DNA from: Pithys albifrons albifrons
Taxonomy: Eukaryota; Chordata; Aves; Passeriformes; Thamnophilidae
Length of the DNA stretch: 64,000 bases
Assembly (NCBI RefSeq): GCF_047495875.1
Contig: NC_092497.1
Span: 74,819,463 to 74,883,462 of the forward strand
Reading direction: 5' to 3'
In this document: positions 51,301 to 61,077 of the stretch, piece by piece
Layout of the letters: each line of letters opens with the position of its first letter
Numbering within the stretch: position 1 is the stretch's first letter
Notes under the pieces: model-generated
What the model saw: only the letters and a program-made list of their open reading frames with translations
The model's database searches: none
Told to the model about the DNA's origin: nothing
Made by a program: the position numbers and the translations under genes

Positions 51301-52232
51301 TTATGAAAGATGAAAATTACTTTTAAAAGTTGATGAAAAACTTGATTGAAATTTTTCAAGTGTCAACCAAAGAGGGAGAAAGATGGAAGAGTCTTACCTG
51401 ACACTTTTTGGAAGGTCTCCTATTTGTTTTCACAATCTGCTTTTCACCTAGGTCAAATATTACCACCTGTAAGAAACCATACTGGCAGTGTTGGAGGGGG
51501 CGTTTATTCAACATGGAGTACAAATGGATAATGAAAGCCAACAGCAGATGTTAAAATTATCTTCATAGCCCTGGGAATGCAACATTGCAGAAAACTTTTC
51601 ACACCTTTCCTTGATGTTACATATTCTCTAGACTATCCTACCAAAGGTTAATGAAATTTAAAAAGCAAAAAAGAAAGCAAAAATTACTCACAGTATTCAC
51701 ATTCACTAATACTGTAGAAGGACCTCTCAGGAACCCTAAGACATAGGCTATTGTTTTCATATACCTCTTCCCTCACCAAATGTTTATTCATACCACTTCC
51801 TGAGCATGTTTAAGACAGACAAAATATTATTTGTGTTTTCATGCACATGAGATACCAGATCTACCATAAATCTCAAATTATGGGGACTCCTCACTGCACT
51901 CAGTTAGTTACAGGGCAACACAGGGTAAGGTGGATTTTTGTCAGCCATTTATAATAATGCTTTAAATGTGTTATTAAATCTTCATGGGGATCATAGGGTA
52001 AAGAATACACAGCATTCAGAGTAGTGCATGAAGAATCACACAAAACTTCCTATTCTTTTTGTGCACGTATTTATGAATCTCATATTGATTAAACAATTTT
52101 TTAATTTGTACTGAGATGCCCTGGTTCATTCCACCTCCTTTCATATTTTAGGACAGCAAAAGAGATTAAGGAAATTAACTTGAAAAATTCCAATTACTTA
52201 ACACAGAAGAACACCCACTTTGCATTAGCCTT

Positions 52233-52475
52233 TAGAGTCATAGAATAATAGAATGGTTTGGGTTGGAAGGGACCTTAAAGATATCTAGCTCCAACACTCA
52301 TGCCTTGGGCAGCGACAACTTTCACTACAGCAGGTTTCAACCTCGCTTTGAACACCTCCCAGGACTGGGCACCCTTCACCTCTCTGGGCAACCTGCTCCC
52401 ATACCTCACCATCCTCACAGTAAAGAATTTCTTCCTAATATATAATCTAAACCTGCCCACTTTCAGTTATGTACA
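52233..52475 (-). mobile_element. CR1 LINE 3' UTR fragment
   Basis: The plus strand shows the reverse complement of a CR1 3' end: AGTCATAGAATAATAGAATG (tail 8-mers), GGTTGGAAGGGACCTTAAAG and TAAAGAATTTCTTCCTAATA. It is 5' truncated to about 240 bp and fairly well preserved. Confidence 0.93.
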
Positions 52476-52735
52476 GAAGCAAAAAATCTACTGAAATTTT
52501 GAACTCCTGCACAGAAAAGCAACAGAAATTATTCTGTTTCCCTGTCATCAGGGACAAAACCCATAGTTGGATATATAGTTGGATCTTTCCCACAAAGCAG
52601 GTTACAGGATAGCTGCATACTTACTACACAGAATAACCTTTAAAATTAATCAAAAAACAGCAAGAGGGAAAGTTCATGGTAAAACTCTGTTCTTTACTTA
52701 AAGATTAGTGCTGATGTGTCTCAGGTTTTATGCAA

Positions 52736-53354
52736 TGTCCTGGTTTAACGGTAAACTAGCAGGAGAAATAAACACAACACAAAAGAGATTGTAAGTCAGA
52801 GTCACAATTTAATAAAAATACTACAATGATGAATGCAATGATACAAAAAGAAATTGGTTTTGCACTACAAAACCCAGAAGCATAACCCAGCACCCTGGGG
52901 CACAAACACAATGGTGTTCATTAGCCCCTTTGCTGAGACTGTCCCCATGGTTCCTCTGAGTTCAAAGTAAAAGGAAGTGAAAAATCTGTTGGTGCAGATG
53001 ATGGTCACAGTCTGGTTGAGAGTAGTGGTCACATTCCTTTTGAGGTTCTGGCCCTCTTCTAGATCCCAGTGGTGGTCCCAGAAGTCCCCAAACACCAAGA
53101 TTATATACCCTCAGGTTCAGGTGAGAATGTCCAGTACTTCCCCCAGGGTTGGGACTTCCACAATGGGTGATCTGACTCTGTGAGTCATGGGGGATTTTTG
53201 GAATTGCTGATGGCCCATAGCAGACACGCCCCCTCAGACTTGGTGTGAAGGTCCTAATGACTTCCCAGAGGGGAATTATTACAGCTCTTATCTCATAGGC
53301 TCCTTTAACATCCAGCTTGCATCCTGACAGGTCAGGTGTGCTCTGGGCAGCTGC
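52736..53354 (-). mobile_element. ERV LTR, minus strand
   Basis: Its minus-strand end reads TTACCGTTAAACCAGGACA, a typical LTR terminus, at 52736. A TATA box is present in GGGTATATAATCTTGG (rc of about 53096-53111). The 5' boundary is uncertain. The 5-mer TGCAA occurs at 52731-52735 and 53355-53359 and may be the target-site duplication, but the LTR would then lack the usual initial TG. No internal sequence is attached. Confidence 0.65.
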
Positions 53355-54736
53355 TGCAAATGGTCCATTGTTAACATTTCATCAGAAATTATATAAAGAG
53401 TTTAGCATACACAGTTTTGGTCACACCTACACAATGATAAACTGGTCCTGGCTTGCTGAACTAGCACACACCATAACATTCCTAGACAGAAAACAAGTAA
53501 TAAAAAATGTAAAAAGCCCAAATAGAGAACCTTACTGTCAGCATCTGGGAGAGAATAACAGTATACACAAAAACATGCAAAAGAACAGAACAATTCATTT
53601 TAAAATTCTTTACCTAGAACCACAAAGATGCAGCTACCTTAGGCAACCTTCCAGAATGTTTTCTGACACACTATTGGAAGCACAGTACTTGCAGCTGCTG
53701 ACTGAAGATCAACAACTGGCTTCAACCAGCATCAACAAGACTGGCAGTGTTTCTCAGAAACTAAATTTTCCCATCTCAGGAAAAAATTCGTGGCACAAAA
53801 TGGCTGAGGTACAGACCTAGACTTTACACATCGTGTTATAGCACATCACTACAGCGACAATGGAAAATGCAAAGGTAGATTGGGAGACAAAAAAGTTATC
53901 ATGCATTCATTCTTCTGTATGTTGTGCCAGGGCACATTCAAATATAGTTTCATATGTGATAAGACAAAGTATAAAATACTTTGGAAAATTCCTCCTCTCA
54001 TAGCCCAGAGTTACTAAATATGAACTTAAAGCAATTTTTGCAAAAGCTAAAGAAATTAAAAGGTTAGCACATCCCTAAAGAACCAATGGAGACTTTAGAG
54101 AACCATAGAATCATAGAATCACTTGGGTTGGAAAAGACGTCCGAGATCATCAAGTCCAACCCTTGGTCCAACTCCAGTCCATTTACTAGAACATGGCACT
54201 CAGTGCCACATCCAATCTCACTTTAAAAACCTTCAAGGATGGTGAATCCACCACCTCTCTGGGCAGCCCATTCCAAAGCCCGATTACTCTCTCTGGAAAG
54301 AATTTCTTTCCGATACCCAACTTAAATTTCCCCTGGCAGAGCTTAAGCCCGTGGCCCCTTGTCCTATTGCTGAGTGCCTGGGAGAAGAGACCAACCCCCA
54401 CCTGGCCAGAACTTCCCTTCAGGTAGTTCTAGACAGTGATGAGGTCACCTCTGAGCCTCCTCTTCTCCAAGCTAAACAAGCCCAGCTCCCTCAGCCTCTC
54501 CCCATAGGACTTGTGCTCCAGGCCCTTCACCAGCCTTGTTGCTCTTCTCTGGATCCGCTCCAGCATCTCAATCTCTTTCCTGAACTGAGGAGCCCAGAAC
54601 TAAACACAATACTCAAGGTGTGGCCTTACCAACGCAGAGTACAGGGGAAGGATCACTTCCCTGGTCCTGCTGGCCAAGCTATTTTTGACACAGGACAGAA
54701 TCCCATTGGCCTTCTTGGCTCATCTTGAGCTTCCTG

Positions 54737-55494
54737 TCAATTAGTACCCCCAGGTTTCTTTTCTGCCTGGCTGCTCTCCAGCCACTCTGTGCCCAGCCTG
54801 TAGCACTGCAGGGGCTTGTTGTGGCCAAAGTGCAGGACCCGGCACTTGGCCTTATTGAACTTCATCCCATTGGAATCAGCACATCTCTCAAGTCTATCCA
54901 GATCCCTCTGCAGAGCCCTCCTGCCTTCCAGCAGGTCGACACTCCCTCCCAACTTGGTGTCATCAGCAAATTTGCTGATGATGGACTCAATCCCCTCATC
55001 AAAATCATCAATGAAGATGTTAAACAGGACTGGACCCAACACAGACCCCTGGGGAACACCACTGGTGACCGGCCGCCAGCTGGATGCAGCTCCATTCACC
55101 AGCACTCTCTGGGCCCGACCCTCCAGCCAGCTCCTAATCCAGGAGAGGGTACACTTGTCCAAGCCATGGGCTACCAGCTTTTCCAGGAGTATATTATGGG
55201 AGACAGTGTCAAAGGTCTTGCTGAAGTCTAGATAGACACATCCACGGCCTTCCCCTCAACCACCAGGTGGGTCACCTGATCGTAAAAAGAGATCAAGTTG
55301 GTCAGACAGGACCTGCCCCTCCTAAACCCATGCTGGCTGGGTCTAATCCCTTGTCCATCCTGAAGGTGCTGTGTGATTGCACTCAGGATGATCTGCTCCA
55401 TAACCCTGTCAGGCACCGAGGTCAGGCTGACAGGCCTGGAGTTGCCAGGGTCCTGCTTGCAGCCCTTTTTGTGGATTGGGGTGACATTCGCCAA
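54737..55494 (-). pseudogene. CR1 ORF2, reverse transcriptase portion (frameshifted)
   Basis: Two frames carry the RT. 55228-55494 holds the N-terminal RT blocks (ANVTPIHKKG, PVSLTSVPDRVMEQII, SQHGFRRGRSCLTNL). 54737-55162 holds the core ([20 protein letters not shown]) and the catalytic FADD motif followed by TKLGG. A frameshift lies just below 55235, at the block where the first catalytic Asp should occur (the LDF region appears in another frame). The FADD motif itself is intact. The fragment ends near the conserved [19 protein letters not shown] block. Confidence 0.92.
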
Positions 55495-55637
55495 CTTCCA
55501 ATCATCTGGGACCTCCCCAGAGAGCCAGGACTGTTAGAAGATGATGGAGAGAGGTTTGGCAAGCTCTTCTGCCAGCTCCCTCATCACCCTGGGATGGATC
55601 CTGTCTGGTCCAATAGACTTGTGAGGATCCAGATGGC

Positions 55638-57016
55638 TCAGTAAGTCACTATTTCCTCCTGGAATACAGGAGGGCTATTCAGCTCCCTCTCTCTGTCTAC
55701 CAGTTCCAGAGGCCAGTTGTCTTGAGGGCCACCTCTCTTACTGCTAAAAACTGAGGAAAAGTAGGTGTTAAGTACCTCAGCCTTCTCCTCATGTTTGTTA
55801 ACTATATTTCCCTCCAAGTCTAACAGAGAATGGAGGTTTTCCTTGCCACTCCTTTTGTTATTAATGTATTTATAGAAGGACTTTTTGTTTTCCCTAACTG
55901 AATTAGCCAAATTAACTTAAATTGCACTTTTCTTTCCCTGAATTTTTTTCTGCGTGATCTAGCTATCTTCCTAAGTTCTTCCTAAGTAGTCAGCCCTTTT
56001 TTCCACAGTCTGTAAACTTTATTTTTTTCCCTGATTTCTTTCAGAATCTCCCTATTTAGCCAAGCCGGTTGTCTTCCCCTCCAGCTGGCCTTTCGGCACA
56101 CTGGTATAGACTGTTGTTGTGCACTCAAAACTTCCTGCTTGAAACATGTCCATCCCTCCTGAACCCCCTTGCCTTTAAAGGTTGTTTCCCAGGGTATGCT
56201 CTGAATCAGTTTTTTGAATAGGCCAAAATCTGCCCTCCGGAAGTCCAGAGTAGAGGTTTTAATGATGGCTCTCCTTACATGCCTGAGGACTGAAAATTCT
56301 ATTATTTCATGGTCACTATGTCCCAGGTGGCCTCCAACCACTACATCATCTACCAGCCCCTCTCTGTTTGTAAACAGTAGGTCTAGCGGGGCCTTACCCC
56401 TGGTAGGCTCATTTACCAGTTGATGAAGGAAATTGTCCTCTATACACTCCAGGAACCTCCTTGACTGCCTCTTCTCTGCAGTATGAAGCTCCCAGCAGAT
56501 ATCTGGCAGGTTAAAGTCACCCACAAGAACAAGGGCTGGAGATTTTGAGACATCCGCCAGCTGCTTGTAGAATAATTCATCTCCTTCATCATCCTGGTTG
56601 GGTGGTCTGTAACAGACACCCACAAGGGTGGCAGCCTTGTTGGCCTTGACCCTGATTCTGGCCCACAGGCACTCAACCTTGTCACTGCTGACCTCAACTT
56701 CAACAGAGTCAAGAGACTCTCTAACATATAAAGCCACCCCTCCACCTCTCCTTCCCTGCCTGTCCTTTCTGAAGAGCTTGTAGCCCTGCATAGCAGCACT
56801 CCAGTCATGTGAGTCATCCCACCATGTTTCTGTGACAGCAACTATGTCATAGTCTTCCTGCTGCACTATGGCTTCCAGCTCCTCTTGTTTGTTTCCCACA
56901 CTGTGTGCATTAGTGTACATGCACTTCAGCTGGGCCATTGATTTTACTCTCAACTCGGGCTCTATGCCCTTAGGCCTATCTCTGGAGAGCTCAGTTGCTG
57001 TCCCTTCCCCTTTCAA
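55638..57016 (-). pseudogene. CR1 ORF2, endonuclease and linker
   Basis: 55982-57016 is an uninterrupted 344-codon frame for the AP-type endonuclease. It shows YTNAHSVGNKQEEL near the start, AVTETWWDD with the catalytic Glu, GRRGGGVALYVRE, the VGDFNLPDICWE motif, and GHSDHE with the catalytic Asp-His. It stops after RLWKKGLTT. The following ORF2 linker resumes in another frame (55638-55910, ENKKSFYKYINNKRSGKENL). All endonuclease signature residues I can check are present, but the break between frames means no complete ORF2 product. Confidence 0.92.
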
Positions 57017-57018
57017 AC

Positions 57019-58110
57019 CTAGTGTAAAGCCCTCCTAACCAACCCTGCCAACTTATGGGCTACAGTTCTTTTGCCCTTCCTAGACAGATGAAGCCCATCT
57101 GGTTTGAGGAGACTGGGCAACACAGAGTTTGCGCCATGATCAAAAAACCCAAACTTTTGATGGTAGCACCAGTCCCTAAGCCACCTATTGGTAAGCTGGA
57201 CTTTCCTAAACCTCTCCTCATTTATCTCCTCATTCATCCCAGCTAGCACAGGAACTGAGGCAATTACTACCTGTGCTCCTGTACCATGAAGTGGTCAGGT
57301 CAGAGCCTTGAAATCTTTTTTAATTACTCTGGTACTCCTTTTATTAATGTCATCACTTCCAACCTGGACAACCAACAGCGGGTAATTGTCTGAGGGTTGG
57401 ATAAGCTTAGGAAGTCTTTTGGTAATATCCCTCACCCTGGCCCCAGAAAGGCAGCAAACTTCCCTGTGGGACGGGTCTGGCCGACATATAGGGCCCTCAG
57501 TTCCCCTCAAAAGGGAGTCTCTGATTACAACAACCCTTCTCTTTTTCCTCTTATCTGTAGTTTTAATCTGCCTGACAGACAGGGGGTAACCAGAAGACCT
57601 TGTAGACAGATCTTCCTCCTGACTGTCCTCTCTCAGACTTTCTGAGTCCAGGGCCATAAACCTGTTTTTTAAGGGCTCCCTGGTAGGTGAAAGGGGTCGA
57701 GAGGGGGTGGTTTTGCCTCTATGACCAGGCACCTTTTTCCATTCCTCCCCATCCATATGGTCCATTCTGCCTGCCTGATGGCAGGAGGGGTTGGGCTTCA
57801 CCACCTCCTGCTGGGCTTCTTTAGGGGTCAAAAGGGTGTGACTCCACCAGTCAATTTCCCTTTCACTCTCCCTTATGTTTCTGAGCCTATCTACCTCTTC
57901 CTTTAGCTCTGCCACCAGACACAGCAAATCATCCACCTGCTCACATCGTATGCAGGTGCTTCTCACACTGTCCTCTGGTAGCAGTTCCAGGCTCAAACAG
58001 TCTGTGCAGCCAGAGCCCTGAGTGGCTGCATCCTTTTCAGAGGATTCTATCTGTGTTGACACACCTCTACTGGTAACAGCAGCAATGGCTTTCATTTTTT
58101 TGGAACTCAT
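57019..58110 (-). pseudogene. CR1 ORF1 (esterase-like), broken
   Basis: The likely start ATG is at 58108-58110 (MSSKKMKAI). The N-terminal part has the CIRCEQVDDLLCLVAELKEE segment, probably a small zinc-knuckle/coiled coil. An SGNH-esterase-like block follows, in which VVVIRDSLLRG replaces the usual GDS with RDS. The frame closes at 57295. The C-terminal part continues in another frame at 57019-57249 (WLRDWCYHQKFGFFDHG, then DGLHLS with the catalytic Asp-x-x-His). The frameshift, and probably the Gly-to-Arg change, would abolish activity. Confidence 0.88.
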
Positions 58111-59199
58111 GACTGCCTTGCGTTTTGGAGGAAATAAAAAAAAAAAAACAAAAAACAAGAGAAGAAAAAAGAACCAAAACAAACAAAAAAAAAAACAACA
58201 AACCCAGACCACCTCCTTTCCCTCCCTTATCAAGCCTTCTCAACCCCCTGCTAACGAGCAAGCCTTGCCTCTGAGACACCTGATAACTGTTGGAGAAGCA
58301 GCAGCCAAACCCTATCAGGAGCTTCAATCATACAACATTCCATCCCAGTAAAGAAATGTTTAGCTGCCACATTGTGATTTCCGTACAACCTGACTATATA
58401 GAGAGATTATGCCTGAATGATACTGTGGCCCATGAAATCTAGTACCTACTAAAATTTGCATTAAAAGACTACTACCAGTCAGTCCCTTTCTGCTCTGAAT
58501 ACTTGGCAATGCTGAGCTGCATGAATAAAAATACTGAAGAACTTGGTACTGTGCTGAGGGAAAATTAAGTTTCCCACAAATAGCTGACCTCAAACACAGA
58601 GCATTTTTGATTTTTTTCTGCACGTATCAAGTGCTTCCTAATTCTATGTAAATCTAAACATTCAACTGAATTTACAACTTTTAGAATCATTAGTATTAGT
58701 ACATCCTAATCTTGAATCAGAGGAAATGAAAGTCTATTCTTACAACACAGATCTTTTCATTATTTCCTGAAATCCTTGATGGCAAAGAAAGAAAAGGAAA
58801 CAACCATTTAACCCAGTCACCAAGTAGCTTTACATTGCCATTTTTTCCAGAAGTCATATACACATAATGTATGTTCTATTAATTAACCAGTCACTTAATT
58901 GCTTCACTTCTTACACTTTCCACTTACTACTAATTTCAGTGTCCTCACTTGGGTCACCTGAATCTGGGGTACTTTGCAAATAAATATCAATAATTTCCTT
59001 TCCTGAGTCTAAACCTTTTCACAATAAACTGACTATTTTAAGATAAAATAAAATGTAATCTTATGCCCTTAAAAAATTTTAGTGCTGTACATTAATATAG
59101 CTTATTCTTAGAGAAATGAATCAAAACGTTCCTGATGCCAAATGGTTACAAAAACATTCAGTGGGAGCAAAATATACACTTATACATGATCTACATGGA

Positions 59200-59245
59200 T
59201 TCTATACATATATATTACATATCTATATCTATAGATATATCTTTA
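59200..59245. repeat. (TA/ATC)n-rich simple repeat
   Basis: Interleaved ATATAT, TATATC and TATAGATATATC units over about 45 bases. A similar TATGCATATA-rich patch lies at about 60003-60045. Confidence 0.8.
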
Positions 59246-60267
59246 TTTTGTTTCCTTAAATGGTTATTGTAGCAACTAAATTTCTTTATCTGTGACAAAT
59301 GATAAAGTGAAGTTACAATAATATTACACTGAAGTTGCCAATCACATAGTTAATACTGTGTCCTAAATCTTAGGCTGATAACACAACTCCTCTGTTAGGA
59401 TCTCATTCCCTTCTTCTGTTTTTTAAGACCTTTTCACCATGATAAATAACCTTATGCTAGCTGCTTTTTAGTTTGCTTTTTTTCCGCTAAGCATTCATTT
59501 TTCAGTTTTTAGAGTTTTGATTAGGATTCTATCACAAAAGCCACACAAGTCCTCTGATGAAACCATCACGCCATGGAATTCATGGAATTCACCTATGGAA
59601 TTCATGGACTACTATCTATCACATCTAGACAACATCTACCTGCAGGTAGAGTTGTCTTGAATAAATCAAAACACTCGCACTGCATCTGTTGACAGAGCTC
59701 CTGCATATGTTGCTATGCAAAGTGCAACAAAAGGAATAAGCCCTCATGCTTCGTTGGTTGGAAGCGGTGATAGAAATTCAGGTTAGAGGATATATTCCAG
59801 AAACATTCTACTTTTAATAATGCATTGAAAGGAATAAAGAGATTAATATAATTCATAGTTATTACAGTTACTCTTTTCTTCCTTCACTAGCATTGCTGAA
59901 GAGGACAACCTAGTTTTAGTTTGACATTCTTGAACTTAATTTTTACTGGATAACACTCCAGCCAGCTAAACATTAGATATAACAGTTCACACTTGAATAT
60001 GCTAGGTATATGCGTGTATGCATATATGCATATATATGCACGTGCTGCAATATTTACTATTGCTGCTGCATTAATGGAAGAATTTTTGAAGTATTCCAGT
60101 CAACATCCAGCATTAACTGGTTTTGCATATTACAAAATCTTTTAAGCCTCACCACATTTTAAAGCAAATGCACCATCTGCCACAAAAAGGCACCTTGTAC
60201 TTATGATTAAAACAGAGAACAACCATGTACAAAAAATGTAACAATAAATTTTCCCTCATTTCATAAA

Positions 60268-60268
<1 letters not shown>

Positions 60269-60327
<59 letters not shown>
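60269..60327. repeat. (GATA)n microsatellite
   Basis: About 14 uninterrupted GATA units. GATA arrays are known to accumulate on some vertebrate sex chromosomes; this one is short and may be simply a variable microsatellite. Confidence 0.97.
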
Positions 60328-61034
60328 CAACTAAGAAAGCACTTCCAATTAGCTAAGTCAAGTCTCCAGAATTGCTCAATAGAACTGTATTCCACTACTG
60401 GATATAAACTTCTGAGTACCAAAGTAGTTCTGTTTCCTCAAGAGGTCTTCATAGTTGGACTACTTAGTGGAAGTAATAAACCAGACTGTAACCTTTCAAA
60501 AAGATAATTAAAATAATAAATTCCTATTTTGAGGACACTTTTTAAAAAGAATGATCATAAGTTTTCCTCTGCATGTGGCAGCTCATCACTTAGCCCGCAG
60601 TACCTGAGTTTGCTGGACTATAACAATGATCTCAAGCCAATGCTCTGCATTGTCAGGAAGCAAGGGCAAGGAAGAAAGAAAACCAGAAAAGACTAAGAAG
60701 AAAATTGCCACAGTCCATTTTTTATTACCACCTCTCAGTGGCTAATTGTGTCTGATTGAAAATAAAAGCCTGAACATTAAGGTCTTCTCACTAGATCTCC
60801 CACACCACATATGCCTGCTGGCCTCCAGCCCTAGCCTTGAGGAGCAAGGAAAAGCTTTTGGTACGCAGCCCTTTGTGAGATGGTGAAATGAGAGTAGCAT
60901 GGAGTTTTTAGGATAAGAAGGGCCTATTTGCACCAAGAAACAAATTAAACATATTCTAAATTACTGCATGGAAGCACAAGAAACCCTTTGGACATTTCAA
61001 AATCAGTTTAAAAACCTGAGCTCCCGACACTTAC

Positions 61035-61077
61035 ATTTCATTTGCTTGAAGATGGACTTGTTGGGCTCAAGCCAGTG
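61035..61077 (-). CDS. FRMD3 coding exon, end of FERM lobe F1
   Basis: A 43-nt exon with acceptor GCCTTTTCAG|C and donor GAAAT|GTAAGTG. It starts in phase 0 and encodes HWLEPNKSIFKQMK plus the first base of the next codon. The 43-nt size at this position is typical of 4.1-superfamily genes. The peptide is the last part of the ubiquitin-like F1 lobe. HWLEPNKSIFKQ distinguishes FRMD3 from FRMD5. Upstream exons of the standard transcript are not in the window. Confidence 0.97.

Larger units (their letters stand above)
54098..58330 (-). mobile_element. Nearly full-length CR1 LINE (about 4.2 kb)
   Basis: The 3' end lies at the low coordinate, with tail 8-mers (rc of ATAGAATCATAGAATC) at 54105-54120. 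Going up, it contains the 3' UTR (54121-54735), the RT part of ORF2 (54737-55494), an ORF2 linker (55638-55910), the endonuclease (55982-57016), ORF1 (57019-58110), an A/AAAC-rich stretch (58137-58205) and a putative 5' UTR. ORF1 and the RT half are interrupted by frameshifts and stops, so the element is dead, but low divergence from the family consensus as I remember it suggests a fairly young insertion. No target-site duplication was found, as is common for CR1. Confidence 0.93.

Noticed and set aside
53317..53820. 167-codon plus-strand open frame
   Set aside because: It starts inside the minus-strand LTR and runs into unique sequence. The translation has no recognisable features.
54725..55231. 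168-codon plus-strand open frame, and other plus-strand frames in 54193-58351
   Set aside because: They are antisense to the CR1 reverse transcriptase and ORF1, whose minus-strand frames carry the real motifs.
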